Assembly: GCA_023410875.1 (NCBI GenBank)
Contig: JAEYPH010000021.1
Location: 62,001 to 126,000 of the forward strand
Direction of reading: 5' to 3'
DNA from: Bacillota bacterium
Lineage (GTDB): Bacteria; Bacillota; Clostridia; Christensenellales; UMGS416
DNA length: 64,000 bases
Shown here: positions 57,094 through 64,000 of the stretch, piece by piece
Layout of the letters: every line of letters starts with the position of its first letter
Numbering within the stretch: position 1 is the first letter of the stretch
The notes under the pieces: model-generated
The model's input: the letters and a program-made list of their open reading frames with translations, nothing else
Database searches by the model: none
Told to the model about the DNA's origin: nothing
Translations under genes and position numbers: made by a program

Positions 57094-58005
57094 TTATTTC
57101 AGAGCTTCCTGTAAGACAACCATATTGGCTTCCATAGCCCTCAGATAGGCGTCGGCGTCCATGTCGCCGGTCACCGCCGGGTCCAGCTGGTACACGCGGC
57201 TGCCGGTCTCCCGGGCGATGGTCTCCGCAGCCTTGGCGGGGTATTGCGGCTCGGTGAACAGCGCCTGTATGTTCAGCTCCCGCACGAGCTCGACGGTGTC
57301 GCTGAGCTCCTTGGCGCTGGGCTCGGTGCCCGGCTCATGCTCCACAACGCCGGCGATGTTCAAGTCGAACTCCCTAGCGAAATACGGGAACGCTTCGTGG
57401 AACGTCACGATGTCGCGGCGGGGCAGGCCGTCCAGCGCGGCATGCATGCGCTCCTTGAGGGCCTGCAGCTTGGCGATGTACCCGTCGGCGTTGGCGCGGT
57501 AGGCGTCGGCGTGGGCCGGGTCATGCTGGGCCAGCCCCTCGGCGATGGTGCGCACCTGGGCCATGGCGTCGGTGATGCTGACCCACACATGGGCGTTTGG
57601 GCCTTCCTCCCCTTCCATGAGTGAGATGCCCTTACTGGCTTCGACGATGGGCATCTGCGGCTTCTGCTCGATGACCTTGTCCAGAAAGCTCTCCATGCCG
57701 GCGCCATTGATGATCAGGATGTCGGCGGTGTCCAAGTTTTTGCGGTCGGCGGTCGTCAGCGCGTAATCGTGCAGGCAGCCGGCGGTGGGCTGCGTCATGG
57801 GAACCACCGCCACGCCGGGCACGTTGCCCGCCACGTTGAGCGCCATGATGTACATGGGGTAGAAGGACGTCACAACGGTGACGCCGGCTTCCTGGGCGGT
57901 GGCCTGAGGCGCGGTGGCAGCGCCGGCGGGGGCGGGCTGCGCCCGGCAACCGGCCAGCAGCGCCGCCAGCAGCAGCGCCGTTACAAATCGAACCATGTAA
58001 GACAT
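57094..58005 (-). CDS. Zinc/manganese-binding ABC lipoprotein, ZnuA-like
   Basis: A 303-residue cluster-9 binding protein that captures zinc or manganese outside the cell. It has a lipobox (L-L-A-G-C, Cys near residue 20) and metal ligands in G-C-L-H-D-Y, A-H-V-W, F-H-E-A-F and Y-Q-L-D-P. The His-rich loop of classic ZnuA is reduced to a short acidic stretch (E-G-E-E-G-P). I chose the ATG at 58005, which has AAAGG nine bases upstream; the ATG at 58014 touches it. No permease or ATPase gene is adjacent. A Zur-like palindrome lies in the promoter. Confidence 0.9.
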   Translation of the reverse strand: MSYMVRFVTALLLAALLAGCRAQPAPAGAATAPQATAQEAGVTVVTSFYPMYIMALNVAGNVPGVAVVPMTQPTAGCLHDYALTTADRKNLDTADILIINGAGMESFLDKVIEQKPQMPIVEASKGISLMEGEEGPNAHVWVSITDAMAQVRTIAEGLAQHDPAHADAYRANADGYIAKLQALKERMHAALDGLPRRDIVTFHEAFPYFAREFDLNIAGVVEHEPGTEPSAKELSDTVELVRELNIQALFTEPQYPAKAAETIARETGSRVYQLDPAVTGDMDADAYLRAMEANMVVLQEALK

Positions 58006-58024
58006 AAGATTCATCCTTTCATTT

Positions 58025-58083
58025 TGCAAATGATTTGCATTTGCAGGCAATGCTTATTATAACCAATTATCGCAAAATGTAAA
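58025..58083 (-). promoter_or_regulatory. Promoter and Zur/Fur-type operator of the metal-binding lipoprotein gene
   Basis: TGCAAAT g ATTTGCA (58025-58039) is a perfect 7-1-7 palindrome, the architecture of Fur/Zur boxes. Minus strand TTTACA (58083-58078), 16 bases, TATAAT (58061-58056) puts the start point near 58049, so the operator lies at about +10 to +24. Confidence 0.65.
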
Positions 58084-58148
58084 GGACCAACGCGACAAAA
58101 AGGGCTGTCGCGTTGGGCACCTCTGCTGTCATATTTGCTTTAAAGACG

Positions 58149-58308
58149 GGTCCCGAAGGTTTCCAAAGGGCGATCGGAAAGCCCTTTGGCCCATGCGCCT
58201 GGATGGCGCACAGCCCGGCACCACCCAAAAGCGGCTTCGCCGCTTTAGCCGGCTGGATGCCGGCTGGGTGGTGCGCAGGTCGCGCCTTGCAGGGCGCGAA
58301 ATCCTACC
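58149..58308 (+). repeat. Modular hairpin repeat, long copy (copy C)
   Basis: Starts GGTCCCGAAGGTTTCC, then CCAAAGGGC / GCCCTTTGG, AAGCGGC ttc GCCGCTT, AGCCGGC tggat GCCGGCT and GCGCC ttgca GGGCGC, ending GAAATCCTACC. With the operator at 58025 it accounts for most of the 378-base gap 58006-58383. Confidence 0.75.
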
Positions 58309-58383
58309 TTTGAATGAAATAAAGTACTTTATGTGCTTAGCGCGGCAGCCCAAACTGCCATGCTCTACAAGACTCGGATCACA

Positions 58384-59988
58384 TCACACAAAATGTGCCG
58401 TCACCAATATTGCAGCCGTATTCCAGTATATAGCAACCTCATTGCTGGAATAGCTGGCCGAATCATCGACGAACATGCGGGCAGGCCTGGTATCCACAGG
58501 CAGCAGCTTCTGCAGGGCGTGGTCCTGGCGGTTGCGGTTGGGCCCGCCGCTGACCAGGCCGGGCACCGGCTCGTCCACAGCGTCGGCCTCCGCCGGGCGG
58601 TAGTGAGGGTGGCGCACCGGGTTGCTGCCAAAGCCGGTCACAAAGCACACCGAAAGCGGGTTGCGCCCCAATAGCCAGTGCAGGCTGTCCCGGGCCACCT
58701 CCACGAACTCGGGGCGGTCGAAGTGATCCGCCGCCAGCAGCAGCAGCGCCGCGCGGTTCATGAGCACCATCGTGCTGCCCCAGATATAGTCGCCGGGGGC
58801 CATGGGCACCCGGTATCCGTCGGCCGCAGCCAGGTCCGCCAGCCGCTGCGCCTCGCTGAGCAGCGCCTGGGCCAGCGGCTGGCGCAGGCCCGCCGGGCAG
58901 GCCGGCATGGCCAGCGCCTCCGCCGCCGCGAAACCGCCCACCTGTGACCAGCCCAGGCCGGTCTTGTCCACATCGGCGTGGGCCGCCAGCAGCGCGCAGG
59001 CCGCGTCGGCAAAAGCTTGCTCCCCGGTGGCGCGGAACAGCGCCGCCGTCGCCCACAGCCGCTCGTCGCGCAGGTCGGTGTCGCCATATTCGCCGGTCGT
59101 AACGCCCTTGGGGTTGCGGAAGGGCTTGTCCGCCGGGTTGCCCTGCATCCATTGCCAGGCACGCAGCGCATGGCCCAACAACGCCTGCGCCCAAGGTTCG
59201 TCATAGGGCCGGTACACACGGCTGGCCATGGCCAGGCACGCGGCGAAATCCGCCGTGGCCGCGGCGGAAACGGGGGTCACAACCCATTGGCCGTCGTCGT
59301 TCTCCGGTAGGATGAAACCGGGGAAGGTGACCGTTGTCGTCTTGTGGTGCACGCCGCCATCCTCCGCCTGCATGCGCAGCATCCACTGCAGCTCCCAGCG
59401 GGCCTCGCGCAGCACGTCGGGCATGCCGCCGCTGTCGGGGATTCCCGTGGCGCCCTGGAAGGCCTGGGGACGGCGCTCGAAGGCCAGCAGCAGCGCGGCC
59501 ACCGCCGTGGCGCCGGGCACGACATATTTGCCATAATCGCCGGCGTCATGCCACCCACCGGACACGTCCACGCTCTGGCACAGGTTGCCGTAGGGTACCG
59601 CCGGCAGCGTGTGGCAGCAGGCGTGCCCCCAGGGGCCGGCGTGGGGAGCCTCCAGCGCGCAGCCGCAGCGCATGAAATACAGCCCCTTGAGCATCGCCCG
59701 CAGCAGCGGTTCATAGGGCCGGGGCTGCACGGCAAAGGGTTGGGAGAAGCCTATCTCCGGCAGCTCCAGACGATAGCGGCCCGGCGCCGTGCCGGTGAAA
59801 TCCGCCCAGGCCACGCTGTCGCCGCTGGCGGCGTCGTTTTTTGCGCCGGGCGTAAGCGTGCCGGAAAGCACCGTACTGCCGTCCATGGTCTTGAGCGCAT
59901 ATTCGCCCTTTGCGCCCAGCACCGCGGCGCGCATGGGCGCCCCCTGGGTATATGCCACCTGATCCGTACGGACAAAATGCTGCGCCAT
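58384..59988 (-). CDS. Glycoside hydrolase family 9 enzyme, apparently cytoplasmic
   Basis: A 534-residue GH9 protein with an N-terminal immunoglobulin-like module (residues about 1-90) and the catalytic barrel. Catalytic parts: G-G-W-H-D-A-G-D-Y-G-K near residue 143 (base Asp residues), N-P-V-R-H-P-H-Y-R near 465, and the acid Glu in S-Y-S-S-N-E-V-A-I-Y-W-N near the end. No signal peptide is present: the start M-A-Q-H-F-V-R-T-D-Q is directly the immunoglobulin strand, so it acts on imported oligosaccharides such as cellodextrins or glucosamine-type sugars rather than on cellulose. ATG at 59988 after GGGAGG. Confidence 0.9.
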   Translation of the reverse strand: MAQHFVRTDQVAYTQGAPMRAAVLGAKGEYALKTMDGSTVLSGTLTPGAKNDAASGDSVAWADFTGTAPGRYRLELPEIGFSQPFAVQPRPYEPLLRAMLKGLYFMRCGCALEAPHAGPWGHACCHTLPAVPYGNLCQSVDVSGGWHDAGDYGKYVVPGATAVAALLLAFERRPQAFQGATGIPDSGGMPDVLREARWELQWMLRMQAEDGGVHHKTTTVTFPGFILPENDDGQWVVTPVSAAATADFAACLAMASRVYRPYDEPWAQALLGHALRAWQWMQGNPADKPFRNPKGVTTGEYGDTDLRDERLWATAALFRATGEQAFADAACALLAAHADVDKTGLGWSQVGGFAAAEALAMPACPAGLRQPLAQALLSEAQRLADLAAADGYRVPMAPGDYIWGSTMVLMNRAALLLLAADHFDRPEFVEVARDSLHWLLGRNPLSVCFVTGFGSNPVRHPHYRPAEADAVDEPVPGLVSGGPNRNRQDHALQKLLPVDTRPARMFVDDSASYSSNEVAIYWNTAAILVTAHFV

Positions 59989-60046
59989 CGTCGTCCTCCC
60001 ATCCGGCGGCCGGTTACCAGTTCCACAGCCGCTTTATGCAAGAACC

Positions 60047-60086
60047 AGTATATCTGATTGTAATGTAAATGTAAAATCGTTTTCAT
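60047..60086 (-). promoter_or_regulatory. GH9 promoter with LacI-type operator-like site
   Basis: Minus strand TTTACA (60075-60070), 17 bases, TATACT (60052-60047). TGTAAAATCGTTTTCA (60070-60085) is an imperfect palindrome covering the -35; its inner 14 bases recur exactly before the sugar ABC operon at 37667-37680. Confidence 0.55.
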
Positions 60087-60135
60087 ACCGCTTTTTTCCC
60101 TATTCCCCAAAAACACTGTCGGATATTGCCAGATA

Positions 60136-60163
60136 TTGCCTTTTGCGCCGCACATGTTAAAAT
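60136..60163 (+). promoter_or_regulatory. Promoter of the GGDEF/HD-GYP gene
   Basis: TTGCCT, 16 bases, TAAAAT. It overlaps two tandem repeats: GATATTGCCA at 60122-60140 and TGTTAAAATAAA(C/T)G at 60155-60182, which doubles the -10. Confidence 0.5.
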
Positions 60164-60225
60164 AAACGTGTTAAAATAAATGTTATAAACATGCTGCTCC
60201 CACTCGGATCGCCAAGAGGTAGCCG

Positions 60226-62820
60226 ATGAATAAAGCGAGCACCACAGTTCTTCGCCTGCTTTGCCTGGCTTTGTGCCTGGCCTGCCTGCTTGCGCCGGCC
60301 ACAGCCCTTGCGGCGCCCAAAGCAAAGGTGCTGATCCTGCACTCCTATCACCAGGAGTGGGAATGGGACAGCGACATACAGGAGGCCATACGGGAGCAGG
60401 TAGACTTCTCCAGCGTGGAGCTTTACACCGAGTATATGGACTGCTATCGCAAGTACACCGAAAGCACTTTCAGCGACTTCTTCCACTATCTGAACACCAA
60501 GTACGCCGGCGAGCGCTTTGACGCCATTTTTGTAAGCGACAACTACGCCTATGATTTTATAACCGCCTATCACCGCGTGTTCAGCCCGGATACGCCGGTC
60601 GTGATGGTGGGCGTGAACAATTTCTACGCCCCGTCGGACTCGCTCAAAGGACATCTGACCGGCGTGGCCCAGAACAACGACATTGTCGCCATGCTGGACA
60701 CCATCCGCGCGCTGCAGAAGGATGTGCACACGGTGCTCGTGTGCGGCGCCAACTCCAGCACCGCCAAAGAAATGGTCAAATACATCACCAACGCCGCTGA
60801 GAAGAACCACCCGGACCTGCGGGTCGTGGGCATGATACAGAACAGCGTGGAGGCACAGCTGGCGGCGCTGGATGCATATGACCCCAAAACGTCGGCGATC
60901 ATCTGCGAGGGCGCCAACAAGGACGCCGACGGAAACATACTGGGCCTGAGCGAATACGCATCCCAGCTGGCGGACAAGCCGGGGTTCCGCGTGTATGCAA
61001 CGGCGAAGACCTATATCGCAGGCAACGTCATCGGCGGCAACGTCATCCGCATCCGCGAGCACACCCGCATCGCCTGGGGCATGGTGGAGCAGATTCTGCA
61101 GGGCAAACCCGTCTCGGAGCTGCCGGTCATCTCCGAGCCCGTGACCAGTAACGTGTTCAACTACCCGGCGCTGCAGCCCCACGGCATCACCGTATCCATG
61201 CTGCCCGCCGACAGCGAGATCCTCAACAGCCCGTCCAACCTGATCACCTTCGACCGCAACATCGCCATCGCCGTTGGAATGGTGCTGCTGCTGATGACGC
61301 TGCTGCTGGCAGCGCTGCTGGTCAACATTTCCCGGCGCAAGGCTGCCGAACGGGTGCTGTTGGCAAGCAGTGAATCACTGCATCGGGAGAAGGAGCATCT
61401 GCGCATCACGCTGCAGAGCATCGGTGACGGCGTTATCGCCACCGACCGCGAAGGCCGCGTGACCATGGTCAACCAAATAGCGCAGATGATGACCGGCTGG
61501 CCTGCGGAGGAGGCCCAAGGGCGCCCGCTGACCGAAGTATTCGATATTTATAACGAGCAATCCGGCCAGGTGGTGATCAATCCTGTGTCCCAGGTGCTGT
61601 CCACCGGCGAAATCGTGGATCTGGCCAACCACACGATGCTGCGCAGCCGCCAGGGCACCCTGCGCCACATCGCCGACAGCGCCGCGCCCATCATGGACAC
61701 AGCCAGGCATATCCTGGGCGTGGTGCTGGTGTTCCGCGACGTCACCGAGCAGAAGCGCCGGGAAAAGGAGATCAAATATCTAAGCTATCACGACCAGCTG
61801 ACCGGGCTGTATAACCGCACCTTTTTCGAGGAAGAGCTGCACCGCCTGGATTCGCCGCGACAGCTGCCCATGTCGCTGATCATGGGCGATGTCAACGGCC
61901 TGAAGCTGACCAACGACGTCTTCGGCCACACCGAGGGCGACCGGCTGCTCATCGCCATCGCCAACCTGCTGCGGGAATGCTGCCGCGCCGAGGACCTGCT
62001 GGCCCGCACCGGCGGCGACGAATTCTGCATCCTGCTGCCCCGCACCGACGCCGAGGCCGTGCAGAGGGTGTGCGCACGCATTTACGAACTCGGCGCCCAG
62101 CGTGAGCTGCAGCTGGGCGGCCGGCCGGCGCACATGAGCATTTCGCTGGGCTTCGCGACCAAGGAATCGCCCCACCAGGAAATCCACAACGTGCTCAAAC
62201 AGGCCGAGGACTATATGTACAAGCGCAAGCTGCTGGAAAGCCGCAGCCTGCGCAGCTCCATTTTGTCCTCCTTCAAGAGCACGCTGTACGAAAAGAGCCA
62301 CGAGACCGAAGAGCACGCCATGCGGCTGGTGGAACACACGCGGCGCATCGGCCGCGCGCTGCACCTGACCGAGGAGCAGATGGGGGACCTGGAGATGCTG
62401 GCCATGCTGCACGACATCGGCAAGATCGCCGTGGACGACAGCATCTTGGCCAAGCCCGGGGCGCTGAGCGAGGAGGAATGGGTGGAAATGCGCAAGCACA
62501 CCGAGGTCGGCTATCGCATCGCGCTGGCCTCGCCGGAGCTCATGCACATCGCCGACAGCATATTGGGCCACCACGAGCGCTGGGATGGCAAGGGCTATCC
62601 CCAAGGCCTGTCCGGCGAGAGCATCCCCATTTTGGCACGCATCCTATCTGTGGCCGACAGCTACGATGCTATGACCAACGACCGCGTCTATCGCAAGGCC
62701 ATCTCCCATGAGCAGGCCGTGATGGAGCTCTTGCAAGGCTCGGGCAAGCAGTTCGATCCCCAGGCGGTGGAGGGGTTCATGCAAGACGAGGATGACATTG
62801 CCGGGGGAATGGCGGGATGA
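60226..62820 (+). CDS. Membrane sensor with PAS, GGDEF and HD-GYP domains
   Basis: An 864-residue cyclic-di-GMP turnover protein. A signal peptide (1-29) is followed by an extracellular ABC-type substrate-binding domain (about 33-330, I-L-H-S-Y-H-Q-E-W), a transmembrane helix (about 345-370), a PAS domain (about 395-510), a GGDEF domain (about 520-670) and an HD-GYP domain (about 690-850). The active site R-T-G-G-D-E-F is intact and an R-A-E-D inhibitory site stands five residues before it; H-D-I-G-K and H-H-E-R-W-D-G-K-G-Y-P are intact. It could both make and break c-di-GMP. ATG 60226 with AAGAGG upstream. Confidence 0.93.
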   Translation: MNKASTTVLRLLCLALCLACLLAPATALAAPKAKVLILHSYHQEWEWDSDIQEAIREQVDFSSVELYTEYMDCYRKYTESTFSDFFHYLNTKYAGERFDAIFVSDNYAYDFITAYHRVFSPDTPVVMVGVNNFYAPSDSLKGHLTGVAQNNDIVAMLDTIRALQKDVHTVLVCGANSSTAKEMVKYITNAAEKNHPDLRVVGMIQNSVEAQLAALDAYDPKTSAIICEGANKDADGNILGLSEYASQLADKPGFRVYATAKTYIAGNVIGGNVIRIREHTRIAWGMVEQILQGKPVSELPVISEPVTSNVFNYPALQPHGITVSMLPADSEILNSPSNLITFDRNIAIAVGMVLLLMTLLLAALLVNISRRKAAERVLLASSESLHREKEHLRITLQSIGDGVIATDREGRVTMVNQIAQMMTGWPAEEAQGRPLTEVFDIYNEQSGQVVINPVSQVLSTGEIVDLANHTMLRSRQGTLRHIADSAAPIMDTARHILGVVLVFRDVTEQKRREKEIKYLSYHDQLTGLYNRTFFEEELHRLDSPRQLPMSLIMGDVNGLKLTNDVFGHTEGDRLLIAIANLLRECCRAEDLLARTGGDEFCILLPRTDAEAVQRVCARIYELGAQRELQLGGRPAHMSISLGFATKESPHQEIHNVLKQAEDYMYKRKLLESRSLRSSILSSFKSTLYEKSHETEEHAMRLVEHTRRIGRALHLTEEQMGDLEMLAMLHDIGKIAVDDSILAKPGALSEEEWVEMRKHTEVGYRIALASPELMHIADSILGHHERWDGKGYPQGLSGESIPILARILSVADSYDAMTNDRVYRKAISHEQAVMELLQGSGKQFDPQAVEGFMQDEDDIAGGMAG

Positions 62821-62837
62821 TTGAGGAGGTTCAGCAT

Positions 62838-63761
62838 ATGTACATCAATCCCTATCAGGACTTAAAGGGCGGAAAGTGGTATAAATCGAACTTCCACACC
62901 CATGCGGGAACAGGCGCGGGCACCTGCGGGGTTAACCCCATCGACAAGGTTGTGGAGCTGTACACCGCCAATGGATTCGATATGCTGTGCATTTCCAATC
63001 ACGATTTGTTTTCCGACACTTCGGCCTACACCAGCGACGATATCTTCATGATACCCGGCGTGGAATATTCCTCCACCCCCGGCCCTGTGGCGGGATTCGA
63101 TGAGCACAGGCACATGCTGACGATCGGGGTGGACAGGGCCCTGCATGCCTGCGGCTATCAGGAGGCTATCGACAGGGCGCGGGAGATGGGCGGGTTCACG
63201 ATCATCTGCCACCCGAACTGGATCACCAGGGAATGGTGGAAACGGGAGAGCCTGCTGGCCCTGAAGGGGTATATGGGCCTGGAAGTCATCAATATGCTGA
63301 TCTACCGCCTGCAGGGCTCGGGGCTCGCGACGGATACATGGGATTGGTTGCTCTCGCAGGGCAGGCTGGTCTACGGGTTTGGAAACGACGATTTCCATAT
63401 CTATTCCGATGCCGCGCGCAGCTACAACCTGATTTACTGCACGCAGCGCAGTTACGCTTCCATGAAGGCCGCCGTGGAAAGCGGCGCTCTGTGCGCCTCC
63501 ACGGGCCTGTTGCCCGAATATCTGCTGCTCGAGGGCGATACGATACGGGTCAAGGCGAAGTACCCGGTCGAAACCTATGTCGATACCTTCACCTACCGTT
63601 TCCTCACGGCAGGCGGCAAGGTGCTCTCAGTGCAGCAAGCGCAGGAGGCGCGCTACACGCTGTCCGGGGAGTCCTATGTCCGCGTGGAGGTTCAGGGCGA
63701 AAACGGCGCCATGCTGTTCTTCCAGCCGGTTTATCTGCAGGGGGCCTTGCACCAAGCATAG
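62838..63761 (+). CDS. PHP-domain metal-dependent phosphoesterase
   Basis: A 307-residue protein with a PHP fold. Metal-binding motifs are F-H-T-H-A-G near residue 25, I-S-N-H-D near 60, P-G-V-E-Y near 82, I-I-C-H-P-N near 125 and G-N-D-D-F-H near 190. The C-terminal 90 residues are a beta domain. PHP proteins hydrolyse phosphoesters; the substrate is unknown. I chose the ATG at 62838, eight bases after GGAGG; an ATG at 62817 overlaps the stop of the upstream gene but has no such site. It is co-transcribed with the c-di-GMP protein gene. Confidence 0.85.
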   Translation: MYINPYQDLKGGKWYKSNFHTHAGTGAGTCGVNPIDKVVELYTANGFDMLCISNHDLFSDTSAYTSDDIFMIPGVEYSSTPGPVAGFDEHRHMLTIGVDRALHACGYQEAIDRAREMGGFTIICHPNWITREWWKRESLLALKGYMGLEVINMLIYRLQGSGLATDTWDWLLSQGRLVYGFGNDDFHIYSDAARSYNLIYCTQRSYASMKAAVESGALCASTGLLPEYLLLEGDTIRVKAKYPVETYVDTFTYRFLTAGGKVLSVQQAQEARYTLSGESYVRVEVQGENGAMLFFQPVYLQGALHQA

Positions 63762-63801
63762 TCTGCGACCACGACTACCGCAAGAATATGTCAGCAAAAA
63801 G

Positions 63802-63839
63802 CGGAAGCATTGTTTTCGTGGAGACAATGCTTCCGTTTT
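63802..63839. terminator. Bidirectional terminator between convergent genes
   Basis: CGGAAGCATTGT and ACAATGCTTCCG form a perfect 12-base stem with a 10-base loop; TTTT follows on the plus strand and CTTTTTG on the minus strand. Confidence 0.88.
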
Positions 63840-63857
63840 CGGTTCTATGATGTTTTG

Positions 63858-64000
63858 TTATTGCTTTGTGAATGTAGCGCAGTCGGTCTGTTCGGCGGTA
63901 CTGGCATCGCGGGGCTGCACTTCGATTTGAGCCGCCGTGCAGTGGTCACCCTGCATATAGTAGTAGCAGGTGTTTACGTGGCACTTGATTCCGGTGTTGG
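63858..64000 (-). CDS. DUF1540 family protein, C-terminal part (runs off the right edge)
   Basis: The last 46 codons of a short cysteine-rich protein. It reads I-K-C-H-V-N-T-C-Y-Y-Y, then H-C-T-A-A-Q-I-E-V, and T-D-C-A-T-F before the stop, which is the DUF1540 pattern of four cysteines. These small clostridial proteins probably bind a metal; their function is not known. The start lies outside the window. Confidence 0.8.
   Translation of the reverse strand, partial: NTGIKCHVNTCYYYMQGDHCTAAQIEVQPRDASTAEQTDCATFTKQ

Noticed and set aside
60122..60182. Short tandem repeats as a CRISPR-like array
   Set aside because: Only two units of 10 and 14 bases with no spacers; explained as promoter repeats.

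Overview
The window reads as a chromosomal segment of a GC-rich, endospore-forming Firmicute, most like a gut-type Clostridia lineage. The evidence is spoIIGA-sigE, spmB, a partial HPr kinase gene, nrdR, pgeF, a clostridial-type agr locus and strong GGAGG ribosome sites. GTG and TTG starts are common, and many promoters rest on an extended -10 (TGnTATAAT). I found no tRNA, rRNA or CRISPR.

Layout. 0-9 kb: hprK (partial), a Cof phosphatase, a DUF2500 protein and uvrC; then a moxR/DUF58/DUF4129 membrane operon; then an esterase and two overlapping family-4 uracil-DNA glycosylase genes. 9-12 kb: sigE and spoIIGA, flanked by two different palindromic repeat structures, and an unusual HD-CHAP fusion. 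12-17 kb: a MarR-controlled heterodimeric ABC exporter and a Cu/Zn superoxide dismutase. 17-23.4 kb: lacZ-type beta-galactosidase, a zinc-ribbon membrane protein, a phosphotransferase and a URO-D family methyltransferase. 23.6-27.1 kb: a complete agr-like quorum-sensing locus in the order response regulator, kinase, AgrB, AgrD, with a predicted serine-lactone signal peptide and a 21-bp-spaced direct repeat in front of agrBD. 27-31.5 kb: an HD hydrolase, a lipoprotein, a long structured leader, and the radical SAM plus DUF4130 DNA-repair pair. 31.5-44.3 kb: mostly sugar metabolism (mannitol-1-phosphate dehydrogenase, an LplABC-type transporter without its ATPase, a DUF4432 epimerase, Gfo/Idh oxidoreductase, GH38 alpha-mannosidase) with a PRPP synthetase. 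44.3-49.2 kb: pgeF, nrdR, an ISL3-family insertion sequence that cuts a small membrane gene, spmB and a cyclic-nucleotide-domain/DUF2225 protein.

49.4-52.3 kb is a sharply AT-rich three-gene operon unlike its surroundings. It encodes a HAM1/RdgB-type nucleotide-binding protein with a substituted catalytic Asp, a SIR2-type NADase with an intact active site, and a COG2509-like FAD dehydrogenase. The first two match the KomB/KomC pair of the Kongming anti-phage system. The deaminase KomA is absent and the flavoprotein sits in the operon instead. This is my best candidate for an undescribed defence system.

52.4-64 kb: capG-capF-capE for UDP-N-acetyl-L-fucosamine, a glycosyltransferase/GtrA fusion, an orphan zinc-binding lipoprotein behind a Zur-like operator, an apparently cytoplasmic GH9 glycosidase, a large membrane GGDEF/HD-GYP sensor, a PHP-domain protein and a partial DUF1540 gene. 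A modular hairpin repeat occurs three times (3.5, 57.0 and 58.2 kb).
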